Source: an uncultured Tropicimonas sp. (GTDB lineage Bacteria; Pseudomonadota; Alphaproteobacteria; Rhodobacterales; Rhodobacteraceae). From it: a stretch of 64,000 nt of DNA. Position numbers and translations under genes: made by a program. Below the pieces are notes generated by a model. It searched no databases. It was given only the letters and a program-made list of their open reading frames with translations, and was not told the DNA's origin. This document shows positions 18,306 through 31,015 of the stretch, piece after piece. The DNA lies in contig CANMIP010000002.1 in the NCBI GenBank assembly GCA_947497945.1, positions 248,001 to 312,000 on the forward strand. The letters are read 5' to 3'. Position 1 is the first letter of the stretch. Each line of letters begins with the position of its first letter.

Positions 18306-19106
18306 ATGCTTGCCCGAAAACTCGTTCTCTCCACCTTCCTTGCCATCGGTCTCGCCGCCCCCTCCTTTGCCGCGTCCTGCGGCAATAACTCGAGCGGCTT
18401 CGAAGCGTGGAAACAGGAATTCGCCAAGGAAGCGGCACGGGCGGGCGTCTCCAAGCGCGGCCTCTCGGCCCTCGCCCAGACCAGCTATTCCCAAGGCACG
18501 ATAAATGCCGACCGAAACCAGAAAAGCTTCAAGTACAGCTATGAGAAATTCTGCCAGGTGCGTGGCTGCAACACGATCGTGGCCCAGGGAAAGAAGCGCA
18601 AGGCGAAGAACCCCAGCTTCTACGCCTCGCTCGAAAAGACATATGGCGTGCCCGCTGGCGTACTGATTGCCATCCACGGCATGGAAACCGGTTTTGGTCG
18701 TTTCATGGGGGATTCAATCGTTCTCAACGCCACCGCGACACTCACTTATGACTGCCGCCGGCCCGATTTCTTCCGCCCTCACCTGATCGGCGCGCTGGCA
18801 ATGATCGACCGGGGCATGATGTCCCCCAATGCCATTGGCGCCAAGCATGGCGAGCTCGGCCACACCCAGTTCCTGCCCGGCAATGCCTATACATATGGGC
18901 GCGACGGCAATGGTGACGGCAGGGTCGACCTCAACAACATGGCCGACGCGCTCGCCTCCACCGCCAATTACCTGCGCAACAAGGGCTGGAAGCCCGGCCA
19001 GAGCTACCAGCCGGGCAGCCATAACTACAACGTGCTCAAGCAATGGAACGCGGCATCCGTCTACCAGAAATCGCTCGCCGTGATGGGCGCCCAGATCGAC
19101 GGCTGA
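18306..19106 (+). CDS. MltB-like lytic murein transglycosylase
   Basis: Exported enzyme that cleaves peptidoglycan glycan strands with anhydro-muramyl formation. 266 residues. A signal peptide covers about 1-22 (LVLSTFLAIGLAAPSFA). The catalytic glutamate is in IAIHGMETGFGRF, followed by GELGHTQFLPGNAY. No C-terminal binding domain is present, so it is a short SLT_2-type enzyme. A GGAGG lies just upstream of the ATG. Confidence 0.9.
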   Translation: MLARKLVLSTFLAIGLAAPSFAASCGNNSSGFEAWKQEFAKEAARAGVSKRGLSALAQTSYSQGTINADRNQKSFKYSYEKFCQVRGCNTIVAQGKKRKAKNPSFYASLEKTYGVPAGVLIAIHGMETGFGRFMGDSIVLNATATLTYDCRRPDFFRPHLIGALAMIDRGMMSPNAIGAKHGELGHTQFLPGNAYTYGRDGNGDGRVDLNNMADALASTANYLRNKGWKPGQSYQPGSHNYNVLKQWNAASVYQKSLAVMGAQIDG

Positions 19107-19134
19107 TCCCGGCGCCCTGCTTTGCTCACACGGG

Positions 19135-19942
19135 TCAGCAAGCAGTGGCCAGCAAGGCATAGGCCTCCGCGCCGCCCGCCCAGGGCAGACCGGTGACCGC
19201 GTCAAGCGGTGCGCCGGTCTCGAAGCCGCTCTCCGCCAGCTCCGCTGAAAGCTGCTCCGGCGCGAGGTACTGCAACCAGGCGAAGACCTCGCGCTGCCGA
19301 TCGGGCTCGACGATCAGGAACCGGTCAAGCGCCGCCGAAGCCTCCGGATAGACGAAGCTCGCCTTGAGCCCGACATAGTCGCCCGCTGCCCAGAACCCGT
19401 CCCAGAGGCGCTCGGCAATCTCAGTTCCTTCCTTGCGATCCGACAGCGCATCCGGCGGGAAGGCATCGAGCACCAGCAGCCCGCCCTCCGGCAGCGCCGC
19501 CCGTATCCGTCCCAGCAACAGGGATCGCGCAGATATCACCATAGATCAGGGTCACGACATCTCCCGCCGGAATCGGATCCCGTAGGTAATCCCCAAGCAG
19601 GAACCGCCCCTTCGGACAGGCCACCTGTCGGGCATGCGCCAGGGAGACCTCCGAGAGATCCAACCCCGTCACCACCGCCCCGGCGGCCTCGAAACGCTGC
19701 GCATACAGCCCCGGCCCGCAGCCGAGATCCGTCAACCTCCTGCCAGACAGCCCGATCTCCGCATCGATCCAGCGACACATCGCGTCGATAGCGTCCGGCG
19801 GCCGCGAAGCCAGCGCGGTGTCGGGCGACAGATGCAGCTCCAGCATGCGCCGCGCAACATGCGGGTCGGCCCAAAGCGCGCCGGTATCGAAGCCGGCAAA
19901 AAGCGCCGGTCTCCGCGTGAAATTCCTCAAAATATCGTACAT
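19135..19942 (-). pseudogene. SAM-dependent methyltransferase, frameshifted
   Basis: The 5' part (from 19942, MYDILRNFTRRPALF) encodes the class I SAM-binding motif LTDLGCGPGLYAQRFEAAGA and runs to VVTLIYGD. There the frame is lost and continues as noise (ICAIPVAGTD). The 3' part reads on in another frame from 19542 as ARSLLLGRIRAALPEGGLLV to the stop at 19135. Together they make one methyltransferase, with the junction at about 19530-19540 apparently lacking a few residues, so an out-of-frame deletion is likely. Each half alone lacks part of the fold. Confidence 0.8.
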
Positions 19943-20160
19943 CTTGCTGTTTCCCTGGATGGCCGCAGCCATTCCTCTACAAAAAACCGTCAGAGGCAGG
20001 GTCCTGCCCCGCCCATCGAACCGGGCATTCCCGGGATATGTGGCCTCGGTTTTTGTAAGCACCCCTTGTTTGCATGGTCGCGCCTGCGCCGCAAGGGCGC
20101 GCGCCCCCTTTCCCTTTTGTCCCGCAGCGCCTAAAACGCTGCCGACAAGAGGGAATGAGC

Positions 20161-22319
<2,159 letters not shown>

Positions 22320-22320
<1 letters not shown>

Positions 22321-22805
22321 TGCTGCGTCCGGCGACGGCAGCGGACTTCCCATTCATCCGTGCCGTCGCGGGCGCCCCCTCGAATGCCCGCTTCATCGAC
22401 GATGAAAACGAGGCCGCCCTCGCGGCCCTTATCGGCTCCGCCGACACCGCCCTGCTGATCTGGGAAGATGGCGGCGCTCCGAGCGGCTTCGCCCTGTTCT
22501 GCGAAAGGACGAGCCCCGCCGACCGGATCGAGCTACGCCGCCTTGCCCTCGCCTCCCCCGGCACGGGCGCCGGAGAACGTTTCATCGCCGCCCTGCGCGA
22601 CCACGCCTTCGAACAACTTGGCGCCAATTGCCTCTGGCTCGACGTCGTCGCCGACAATCCCCGCGCGCGCCACTGCTATGAACGGGCCGGCTTCACCCAT
22701 GAAGGCCGCCTGCGCGCCCGCTGGCGCCGCCCGGCTGGCGACGTGGCCGATCTCGACGTGCTCTCCATTCTCCGCCCCGAATGGGAGGCGCTCCGGCGCC
22801 TTTGA
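22320..22805 (+). CDS. GNAT-family N-acetyltransferase
   Basis: 161 residues. The acetyl-CoA pyrophosphate loop is in [18 protein letters not shown], and the C-terminal [17 protein letters not shown] segment is typical of RimJ/RimI-like GNATs. The ATG shares its A with the purL stop (TGATG), so it is translated with purL. The substrate cannot be inferred. Confidence 0.88.
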
Positions 22806-22890
22806 ACCCCACGCCCTACACGCTATAGCTCAGAAGCACCGCGCGGACCGACGGATTCGGCCACGCCCGGAAAGACATATGGGGACCACC

Positions 22891-23724
22891 ATGAAGCAGT
22901 ATCACGACGCGCTGCGCACCATCCTCGACGAGGGGCATGAGAGCAGCGACCGCACCGGCACCGGCACGATCTCCCATTTCGGACTGCAACTGCGCTTCCC
23001 GCTTTCGGATGGCTTCCCGCTCGTCACCACCAAGAAGCTCCACCTTCGCTCCATAATCCACGAACTCCTGTGGTTTCTCTCCGGCGACACCAATGTCGGC
23101 TACCTGAAGGAGAACGGCGTCTCGATCTGGGACGAATGGGCCGACGAAAACGGCGATCTCGGCCCCGTCTATGGCCATCAATGGCGCCATTTCCCCAAGC
23201 TCGAAGCCACGGGCGACATGAAGGATGGGCGCCCGCTCTTCCACGCTGGCGAAGTCGACCAGATTGCTGAACTTGTTGAATCAATAAAGAAATCGCCGGA
23301 TTCCCGCCGCCTCATCGTCTCCGCCTGGAACCCCGGCGACGTTCCCGACATGGCGCTGCCGCCCTGCCACACGCTCTGGCAGGTCCGCATCCTGGCGGGC
23401 AAGCTGCATCTCCAGCTCTACCAGCGCTCGGCGGACATGTTCCTCGGCGTGCCCTTCAACATCGCCTCCTATGCGTTGCTGCAAACCATGCTTGCCCATG
23501 TCACCGGCTATGAACCCGGCGATTTCGTTCACACCTTCGGCGATGCCCATATCTATTCCAACCACATGGACCAGGTTCAGACCCAGCTCGCCCGCACCCC
23601 GAAACCCCTCCCCCAGCTGCGCCTCAAACGGGATGTAAAATCTCTTTTCGATTTCCGTTTCGAGGATTTCGAGATCACCGGTTACGACCCGGACCCGGGC
23701 ATCCGCGCTCCGGTGGCCGTCTGA
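22891..23724 (+). CDS. thyA: Thymidylate synthase
   Basis: Methylates dUMP to dTMP with methylenetetrahydrofolate. The start [20 protein letters not shown] is used because homology begins there. 277 residues, with YGHQWRHF, the nucleophile cysteine in LPPCHTLWQ and the dUMP-binding [17 protein letters not shown]. An insertion of about a dozen residues (around [17 protein letters not shown]) follows YGHQWR relative to E. coli ThyA. The stop overlaps folA by one base (TGATG), pairing the enzyme with the reductase that recycles its folate. Confidence 0.96.
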   Translation: MKQYHDALRTILDEGHESSDRTGTGTISHFGLQLRFPLSDGFPLVTTKKLHLRSIIHELLWFLSGDTNVGYLKENGVSIWDEWADENGDLGPVYGHQWRHFPKLEATGDMKDGRPLFHAGEVDQIAELVESIKKSPDSRRLIVSAWNPGDVPDMALPPCHTLWQVRILAGKLHLQLYQRSADMFLGVPFNIASYALLQTMLAHVTGYEPGDFVHTFGDAHIYSNHMDQVQTQLARTPKPLPQLRLKRDVKSLFDFRFEDFEITGYDPDPGIRAPVAV

Positions 23725-24200
23725 TGCTGACCCTGATTGCGGCGCGTGCGCGCAACGGCGCCATCGGCAAGGACAACACCATCCCATGGTTCGCCCCGGA
23801 AGACCTCGCCCATTTTCAACGCGAAACGCTCGGCGGCGCGCTGATCATGGGCCGGCGGACCTGGGAAAGTCTTCCAGTCAAACCTCTGAAAAAGCGCCTT
23901 AATTGCGTCATCTCCTCCGATCCGACCCTGGCAGAGCACGTCTTCCCCTCGCCCGAGGCCGCCCTCACCGCCGCCCGGGCCGAAGGCTATCACAGGCTCT
24001 ACGGCATCGGCGGCGAAGCGATCTACCGCGCGCTCCTGCCATTGGCGGACCGGCTCATGGTCACCGAGGTCGGGGTTGAGATCGACGCAGCGGACGCCTT
24101 TTTCCCGCAATTCGACCCGGCCCATTGGCGCGAAACCGGCCGCGCGGTGCTGCGCGGACAGGACCCTTCCTGCACGCTGCACGAGTACCTCCGCAACTGA
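23724..24200 (+). CDS. folA: Dihydrofolate reductase
   Basis: Reduces the dihydrofolate made by ThyA. 158 residues. Signatures are AIGKDNTIPWFAPEDLAHFQ with the catalytic acid region, MGRRTWESLP, and the NADPH loop YGIGGEAIYRALLP. It is translationally coupled to thyA. Confidence 0.95.
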   Translation: MLTLIAARARNGAIGKDNTIPWFAPEDLAHFQRETLGGALIMGRRTWESLPVKPLKKRLNCVISSDPTLAEHVFPSPEAALTAARAEGYHRLYGIGGEAIYRALLPLADRLMVTEVGVEIDAADAFFPQFDPAHWRETGRAVLRGQDPSCTLHEYLRN

Positions 24201-24341
24201 AAGACCGACTGCTCTCAAGCTTTTGAGTCACAGCCGCCTCCATAAAGTTTCCACACTGTGTGTTGCCAGTTGACAGCGTGAGCTCCCTTTGGGCACGGTT
24301 GCCCCAACCAGATCGAAAAACAGATCGAGGCAGGCAGTATA

Positions 24342-25331
24342 ATGGCAAAAAACCTGGCGCTTCTCCTGGCGCTTCTAGGCATGCTCGCGGCATGCGGGGA
24401 TGGCGACGGAACGAACCCGGTCAACAATCCCGGCGTGGAAGAAGAAGACGACGACGAGACGGAACTTCCCGATGGCACGGACGATGCCACGGCCGACGAT
24501 CCGATCACCCGCTATGAAGAGCAGGATGAGAGCAACGGCAATGGCTATGCGAGCAGCATCAGCTATGACGCCGAGACAGATACCTTCACTGTCGACAATC
24601 TCGGCTTTGACGGTGACAACGTCTATACCCGCGACGACCAGGTCGCGTCGCTCGGTCCATATGCTGTCTACGAGGCCACCGAGACCTTCTACGATTCCGT
24701 CACCGGAGAGCCAATCAGCCAGATTGCGCCCCACAAGGCGATTTATGGCCTCTCCACCAGCGGTGCTACCAACTTCGCGATTGTCCGCACCGGCGGCTAT
24801 ATCGACTACGGTTTCGGCGGTTTCGTCTATTCCCGCAACGGCTCGGTCACCCTTCCGACCTCGGGTCAGGCCGCTTATTCTGGCGACTATGCCGGCCTGC
24901 GCGATTTCGATGGCCGCGCTGGCATCGAATATGTCACCGGCGACATGACAATGGCCATCGACTTCGAGGATTTCAACGACGGCAACGCCGTTCAGGGCCT
25001 CGTCTACAACCGCCGGGTCTATGACACCGCCGGAAATGACGTGACGGATGATATCCTCACAGCAATGGGAACCTCCGCAACCGCCTTGCCCACCCTTGTT
25101 TTCGATGTCGGTCCCGGTGTGATGGATGACAATGGAGAAATTGCCGGCGAGTTGCGATCCAACACCTATGACGCTGATGGCGTGGCCACCCAGTACGAAG
25201 AGGGCAATTACTACGCCGTTCTTTCCGGCTCCAATGCCGAAGAGGTTGTCGGCGTCATCGTCGTCACAGCCGATGACCCGCGCTTTGACGCGACAGTCCG
25301 TGAGACCGGTGGCTTCATCCTCAGCCGCTGA
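24342..25331 (+). CDS. Predicted surface lipoprotein with a TbpB-like barrel (Slam substrate candidate)
   Basis: 329 residues. A lipoprotein signal peptide ends in LAAC with Cys18, followed by a strongly acidic, probably disordered linker (GVEEEDDDETELPDGTDDAT). The C-terminal part contains the TbpB-type beta-barrel hallmark LPTSGQAAYSGDYAGL and related strands. The next gene encodes a Slam-like exporter whose N-terminus overlaps this gene, which strongly suggests an exporter/substrate pair. No iron-binding motif is identifiable, so the ligand is unknown. Confidence 0.8.
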   Translation: MAKNLALLLALLGMLAACGDGDGTNPVNNPGVEEEDDDETELPDGTDDATADDPITRYEEQDESNGNGYASSISYDAETDTFTVDNLGFDGDNVYTRDDQVASLGPYAVYEATETFYDSVTGEPISQIAPHKAIYGLSTSGATNFAIVRTGGYIDYGFGGFVYSRNGSVTLPTSGQAAYSGDYAGLRDFDGRAGIEYVTGDMTMAIDFEDFNDGNAVQGLVYNRRVYDTAGNDVTDDILTAMGTSATALPTLVFDVGPGVMDDNGEIAGELRSNTYDADGVATQYEEGNYYAVLSGSNAEEVVGVIVVTADDPRFDATVRETGGFILSR

Positions 25332-26727
25332 ACGGCGCAGCCGGCGTCGCTGGCTCGCCCTTGCCCTGGGCGTTTCCCTTTGTCTGGGAAGCGCCCCTGT
25401 CGCCATTGCCGACAGCCTCTCGCCGACCGAAATGCGGCAGGCTTCGGCCCTCTCTCTCGAAATCGGCAATCCCGCCCAGGCGCTTCGGCTGTCCGACGCC
25501 CTGCTCGCACGCGACCCGACGGATCTCGAGGCACAGGTGCTGCGTTCCCGCGCCCTGCGCGACCTCGGACGCTATGACGAGGCGCTCGACACCGCCCGGG
25601 CAGCCTACAGCGCCGCCGAGACAAACGAAGAAATCTATGCCGCGGCGCTGGTCCGTGCCCAGGCACTTTCCTCCCTCGGCGCCCGAACCCGCGCCCAGTT
25701 CTGGCTGCGCATGGCCGGCGAACACGCGCCCACCGATGAGGCCCGCGACCGCGCCATCCGCGATTTTCGCTACGTCCGCAGCCGCAACCGCTGGAACACT
25801 AGGCTCAGCTTCTCGCTTGCGCCAACCTCCAACGTCAATGACGGCTCCGCCCATGACACGATCAGCTATGGAGGGCTTCAGGGCATCGTTCTCGACGGCA
25901 GCGCCCGGGCGCTTTCCGGCCTCTCCTATTCCGGCCGCGTCACCACGCGCTACCGCTTCTCCGAAGGCCGGCATCACCAGACCGAGGTCGGCCTCCACCT
26001 GTTTCACCAGAGCTACATCCTCTCCGACGAAGCCAGGGACATCGCGCCCGATGCCGAAGGGGGCGACTTCGCCTATAGCTCCGTTGCGGTCGGCCTGCGG
26101 CACAAATGGCTGCCCGGGGACTGGAAAAGCCCGCTCGAATTCTCGCTGCTCTACGGTCGGGGCTGGTATGGCGGCGAGGACTATTCCCGCTACACGCGGT
26201 CCTCTGTCGGTCGCCCCTTCATCCTCTCCAAAAGCACCTTGCTGAGGATCGAGGCCGGCGGCGAGCATTTCTACAGGGTCACGGATGAAGCGACCCAACG
26301 GTCCTACCATGCTGGCGCGACGCTGCTGCACGAGTTCGACAATGGCGGCGGGCTGCGCTTTTCCTTCGGATTGCGCGACAGCCAGTCGGATCTCGGCTCG
26401 CTCGACTTCACCCGCCAACTTGCCGGCATTGCCTACACGCTGCCGAAACCCATCGCAAAAGCCCGTGCCACAATCGAATTCGACTACGAACACAAGCTCT
26501 ACGACGAATTCCCGACCCTCGACACCTTCGGTCCCTTTATCGTCATGCGGAACAAGGAACGTGAGGATCGCCGCCGCGCCCTCGGACTGAGTCTCTTCTT
26601 CGACAAGGTCGACTATTACGGCTTCTCGCCCACGGTGACCCTGCGCCACGCGGAGACCCAATCCACCGACGACCGCTACGACACGATCGACACCGGGGTC
26701 AATTTCGGCTTCCGATCGAATTTCTGA
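25273..26727 (+). CDS. Slam-like surface lipoprotein assembly modifier (DUF560 family)
   Basis: Outer-membrane protein that in Neisseria moves TbpB-type lipoproteins to the cell surface. About 484 residues: a signal peptide (WLALALGVSLCLGSAPVAIA), N-terminal TPR repeats (NPAQALRLSDALLARDPTDL and following), then a long beta-barrel opening with NRWNTRLSFSLAPTSNVND and ending in phenylalanine (FGFRSNF). The start is uncertain: the ATG at 25273 and GTG codons at 25300 and 25309 are possible, and all overlap the lipoprotein gene, implying coupling. Confidence 0.82.
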   Translation: MTRALTRQSVRPVASSSAAERRSRRRWLALALGVSLCLGSAPVAIADSLSPTEMRQASALSLEIGNPAQALRLSDALLARDPTDLEAQVLRSRALRDLGRYDEALDTARAAYSAAETNEEIYAAALVRAQALSSLGARTRAQFWLRMAGEHAPTDEARDRAIRDFRYVRSRNRWNTRLSFSLAPTSNVNDGSAHDTISYGGLQGIVLDGSARALSGLSYSGRVTTRYRFSEGRHHQTEVGLHLFHQSYILSDEARDIAPDAEGGDFAYSSVAVGLRHKWLPGDWKSPLEFSLLYGRGWYGGEDYSRYTRSSVGRPFILSKSTLLRIEAGGEHFYRVTDEATQRSYHAGATLLHEFDNGGGLRFSFGLRDSQSDLGSLDFTRQLAGIAYTLPKPIAKARATIEFDYEHKLYDEFPTLDTFGPFIVMRNKEREDRRRALGLSLFFDKVDYYGFSPTVTLRHAETQSTDDRYDTIDTGVNFGFRSNF

Positions 26728-26800
26728 CCCGTTTGCCGGATTTCCTCTGCCAGCTTTTGCCGCTAGTCTGCGGCCAACCGAAATGCTGGAGAGAACGGCA

Positions 26801-27229
26801 ATGAAAGTCAGCTACCTGCACACGATGGTCCGCGTGAAGGACCTGGAGAAATCCATGGCCTTCTACAAGCTTCTCGGGCTCGAAGAGACTCGGCGCCATG
26901 ACAGCGAGGGGGGGCGTTTCTCGCTCATCTTCATGGCGCCGCCGGATCAGCCGGACTGCCCGGTCGAGCTGACCTGGAACTGGGATGGCGATGACGCGCT
27001 GCCCTCCGACAGCCGCCATTTCGGCCATCTCGCCTATGAGGTCGAGGATATATTCGCCATGTGCCAACACCTGATGGACAATGGCGTCACCATCAACCGC
27101 CCGCCGCGCGATGGCCGGATGGCCTTTGTCCGCTCGCCGGACAATATCTCGGTCGAGTTGCTGCAGGCCGGCGAGAGCAAGGAGCCCGCCGAGCCCTGGA
27201 CCAGCATGGAAAACGTTGGCCACTGGTAG
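26801..27229 (+). CDS. gloA: Lactoylglutathione lyase (glyoxalase I)
   Basis: Converts the methylglyoxal-glutathione hemithioacetal to S-lactoylglutathione. 142 residues with VOC metal ligands: His in SYLHTMVRVKDLEKS, Glu in PVELTWNW, His in RHFGHLAYEVED and Glu in ISVELLQ. The ATG at 26801 is preferred to 26783 because GGAGAG then sits at ribosome-binding distance. Confidence 0.92.
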   Translation: MKVSYLHTMVRVKDLEKSMAFYKLLGLEETRRHDSEGGRFSLIFMAPPDQPDCPVELTWNWDGDDALPSDSRHFGHLAYEVEDIFAMCQHLMDNGVTINRPPRDGRMAFVRSPDNISVELLQAGESKEPAEPWTSMENVGHW

Positions 27230-27233
27230 ATTG

Positions 27234-27968
27234 ATGTACCGGCTGGCCGGGTTCCTGGGTCTGGCCTGCCTTCTCTCTGCGTCGCCGGTCGCGGCGCAGG
27301 GCCCGTGCCGGATGTCTCTGCAACTGGCGCTGGATGTCTCCGGTTCTGTCGATGCGCGCGAATACCGGCTTCAGCTCGATGGGGTGGCACAGGCCCTGCT
27401 CGACCCTGAGGTTCAGGACGCAATTCTGGCCATGCCGCAGGTTCCGGTCGCGCTTTCGATCTTCGAATGGAGTGGCAGGAGATCGCAGCGCCTTTTGTCG
27501 GAGTGGAAACTGATGCGCGCACCGGCGGATCTCCAGGCCCTGGCCGACCGGCTGCGCCGCACCACCCGTCGCGAGATGTCGGTCAGCACCGGATTGGGAA
27601 CCGCGATGCTCTTCGCTGGCGCCCGGCTGGGAACAGCGCCGCCCTGCTCGCGCAATGTTCTCGACATCTCAGGCGACGGAAAGAACAATGATGGTCCGCG
27701 CCCGCAGGATACCGACGCCGCGGCGCTGTCCGGCCTGAATGTGAACGCGCTGGTCATCGGCCCGAATCGGCCCGGTGCGGTTGGTGCGCAAGCCCACGAA
27801 ACAGAAGAGCTCATCGCCTATTTCCGCGCCTATGTTCTGCGCGGGCCGGACGCCTTTGTCGAGATCGCCGTCGGGTATGACGCCTATGCGGAGGCAATGA
27901 AGCGAAAGCTCCTGAAGGAACTGCAGGTCATCGTCCTGGGGCAGGCGGAGGAACCATCCCGGAATTGA
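27234..27968 (+). CDS. Exported DUF1194 protein with a von Willebrand A-like domain
   Basis: 244 residues. A signal peptide (YRLAGFLGLACLLSASPVAA) is followed by a vWA fold with the metal-site motif ALDVSGSVDAREY and a second conserved stretch NVLDISGDGKNNDG. It starts four bases after the gloA stop, so the two are probably co-transcribed. Family members are uncharacterised periplasmic proteins; no specific role can be given. Confidence 0.85.
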   Translation: MYRLAGFLGLACLLSASPVAAQGPCRMSLQLALDVSGSVDAREYRLQLDGVAQALLDPEVQDAILAMPQVPVALSIFEWSGRRSQRLLSEWKLMRAPADLQALADRLRRTTRREMSVSTGLGTAMLFAGARLGTAPPCSRNVLDISGDGKNNDGPRPQDTDAAALSGLNVNALVIGPNRPGAVGAQAHETEELIAYFRAYVLRGPDAFVEIAVGYDAYAEAMKRKLLKELQVIVLGQAEEPSRN

Positions 27969-28255
27969 TGCGACCAGTTCGTCCCGTCCGCGCCCTGCGC
28001 GGCGGAGTCTTCCGCGGCCCTCCCCGGCCGGGTACCGGCTGCAGCGCCCGGAAATCCCTTGCCGGATCGCCGGCACCTTCCGTATCAGCGCCGAATCCGA
28101 CCAGGGGTCGACTTGGTGAGGGATCCCGCATCACGACAGGCGCCATCCGCAAAACATGCCTGTCCGCCAACAGCAAACCGCCCGCGGGTTCACCCTGCGG
28201 ACGGCGCTGTCGAACTCTAAGGGAATTTTTTAGCGGATCTGCCCCCGACCGCGTA

Positions 28256-28753
28256 TCAGTAGATGTAGCGGATCTGGTCGGTCCAGTAGCGTTCCATGCG
28301 GCGGAGGGCGGTGGTGATATCTTCCAGACCTTCCATCGTGATGATCTCGCGGTCCACAAGCCCGCCGGCATGACGCTCGAAGAGTTCCGTGACGATCCGA
28401 CGAATCTCCCGCCCCTTCTCTGTCAGACGAACCCGCACCGCGCGGCGATCGATCTCGCAGCGCTGATGATGCATGTAGCCCATCTCCACCAGCTTCTTCA
28501 GATTGTAAGACACATTCGAACCCTGGTAATAGCCGCGGGTCTTGAGTTCCCCAGCCGTCACCTCGTTGTCGCCAATGTTGAACAGCAGGAGCGCCTGGAC
28601 CGCGTTGATATCCAGAATCCCGACCCGTTCGAACTCGTCCTTGATCACGTCCAGCAGCAACCGGTGGAGGCGCTCCACCAGCGCCAGCGTGTCGAGATAC
28701 CCCGACATGAACCCATGGCCCCGCCCGGGTGCGACACTGCTGTGAATGCTCAT
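28256..28753 (-). CDS. MarR-family winged-helix regulator (LdtR-like)
   Basis: 165 residues starting MSIHSSVAPGRGHGFMSGYL, chosen because GGAGG then lies at the right spacing. Winged helix with LLLFNIGDNEVTAGELKTRG, then YYQGSNVSYNLKKLVEMGYM and the wing RRAVRVRLTEKGREI. The sequence is reminiscent of LdtR regulators of cell-wall transpeptidase genes in alphaproteobacteria, but no ldt gene is nearby and I cannot confirm orthology. Confidence 0.85.
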   Translation of the reverse strand: MSIHSSVAPGRGHGFMSGYLDTLALVERLHRLLLDVIKDEFERVGILDINAVQALLLFNIGDNEVTAGELKTRGYYQGSNVSYNLKKLVEMGYMHHQRCEIDRRAVRVRLTEKGREIRRIVTELFERHAGGLVDREIITMEGLEDITTALRRMERYWTDQIRYIY

Positions 28754-28850
28754 TTCTGGCCTCCGCTTGGCTCTCTCTTTGGCCAATTCATAGAGGCAAA
28801 AGTCCCAACAAGCCGTTAAGTCGGCTCAAAAACGACGACAATCGACAGAA

Positions 28851-29126
28851 TCAATGTGCCGTACCCCGGGATTTCGCATGTTCCGAAATCCTCGCGAACA
28901 GGTCGACATATTGCTCCGGAACCGGGTCCAGCCCGGTGATCCAGCGCAGCAGGTCCTGGTCCATCTCGGCCAGGAGCGCCTCGTAGAGGTCAAGCTCGGC
29001 ATCGTCCATGTCTGCCAGCTTGTCATTCGAATAATTACCCAAGACCAGGTCCATTTCCTTGATCCCACGCCGCCAGGAGCGCATCAGAAGCCGCTTCAGG
29101 CGGTTTTCGTGCGTTTCTTCGATCAT
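28851..29126 (-). CDS. sdhE: Succinate dehydrogenase assembly factor 2 (flavinylation factor SdhE)
   Basis: 91 residues containing the diagnostic motif SWRRGIKEMDLVLG (RGxxE), which contacts SdhA to promote FAD attachment. Its ATG overlaps the stop of an upstream XRE regulator gene (ATGA), an uncommon partner. No sdh operon lies in the window. Confidence 0.92.
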   Translation of the reverse strand: MIEETHENRLKRLLMRSWRRGIKEMDLVLGNYSNDKLADMDDAELDLYEALLAEMDQDLLRWITGLDPVPEQYVDLFARISEHAKSRGTAH

Positions 29127-29524
29127 AGCTCTGTCGCCTCCATCAGGGCCGTCCGGAGCCTCTTCTCGACGCGGGCCAGCCGATCGGCCGCATCGTCGAC
29201 CTCGGCGCGGATCTGGCGCATTTCCAGAAGCAGCGCGCGCACCTCGGGCACGAGCGACGCCTCCTCTTCGACGGGACCGTTGAGCCCCTCGCCTTCGCCG
29301 TTGAGCAGCCACATCAGCGACACGCCGAGCACGCCCGACAGCATCTGCAGCTTGTTGGCGCGCGGCTCGCTGAGATCGTTTTCCCAGGCACGAACGGTTT
29401 TCACCTTGACCCCGAGGCGTCGGGCGAGATCGGGCTGGCTCAGCCCAAGCGCATCGCGCGCACCCGCCACACGGTCTCCAAATGTCGCGGTGTCCGCGCC
29501 ATACCAGTCGCTCTTGTCATCCAT
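29123..29524 (-). CDS. XRE-family helix-turn-helix regulator
   Basis: 133 residues. HTH: VAGARDALGLSQPDLARRLG then VKTVRAWENDLSEPRANKLQ. The C-terminal half forms a likely coiled coil (VRALLLEMRQIRAEVDDAAD) for oligomerisation. The start MDDKSDWYGADTAT at 29524 has GGAGA at good spacing; an in-frame ATG four codons earlier is possible. It overlaps sdhE and is divergent from the aminotransferase gene, either of which could be a target. Confidence 0.85.
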   Translation of the reverse strand: MDDKSDWYGADTATFGDRVAGARDALGLSQPDLARRLGVKVKTVRAWENDLSEPRANKLQMLSGVLGVSLMWLLNGEGEGLNGPVEEEASLVPEVRALLLEMRQIRAEVDDAADRLARVEKRLRTALMEATEL

Positions 29525-29623
29525 CGGGGTCTCCATGTGGTCGGTTAATCCTTGAATGGCCCGGAGTGCAAGCCTAAGAAGCCCCCGGACCTTACCCTGA
29601 GACAACAAGACCGGAGGCCCTGA

Positions 29624-30826
<1,203 letters not shown>

Positions 30827-30851
30827 GCTGAGCCGGAACCGACCCCATGTC

Positions 30852-30885
30852 ATGCCGCTCCCATCCGGGAGCGGCATTTCCTTTT
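30852..30885 (+). terminator. Intrinsic terminator after the aspartate aminotransferase gene
   Basis: Perfect 11-base arms ATGCCGCTCCC and GGGAGCGGCAT around ATCC, followed by TTCCTTTT. Confidence 0.9.
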
Positions 30886-31015
30886 GGGGGCTGGCCGGAG
30901 GGCCCCGGGCGTGCAGCGCTCGATCCGGATGTCCCGCCTGCTCCTTGCGACCACTTTGACAGGCTTGGCCCTGCCCAATAGGGTGCGCCAAGTGTTTGGA
31001 AAGTCGGTGAAGACG

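Noticed and set aside
29540-29550. CtrA half-site GTTAA between the XRE and aminotransferase genes
   Set aside because: Only a single half-site; such five-base matches occur by chance.
30884-31015. Upstream ATG extension of the 137-residue hypothetical protein
   Set aside because: It begins beside the preceding terminator and adds an unlike basic segment; the ATG at 31016 gives a coherent protein.
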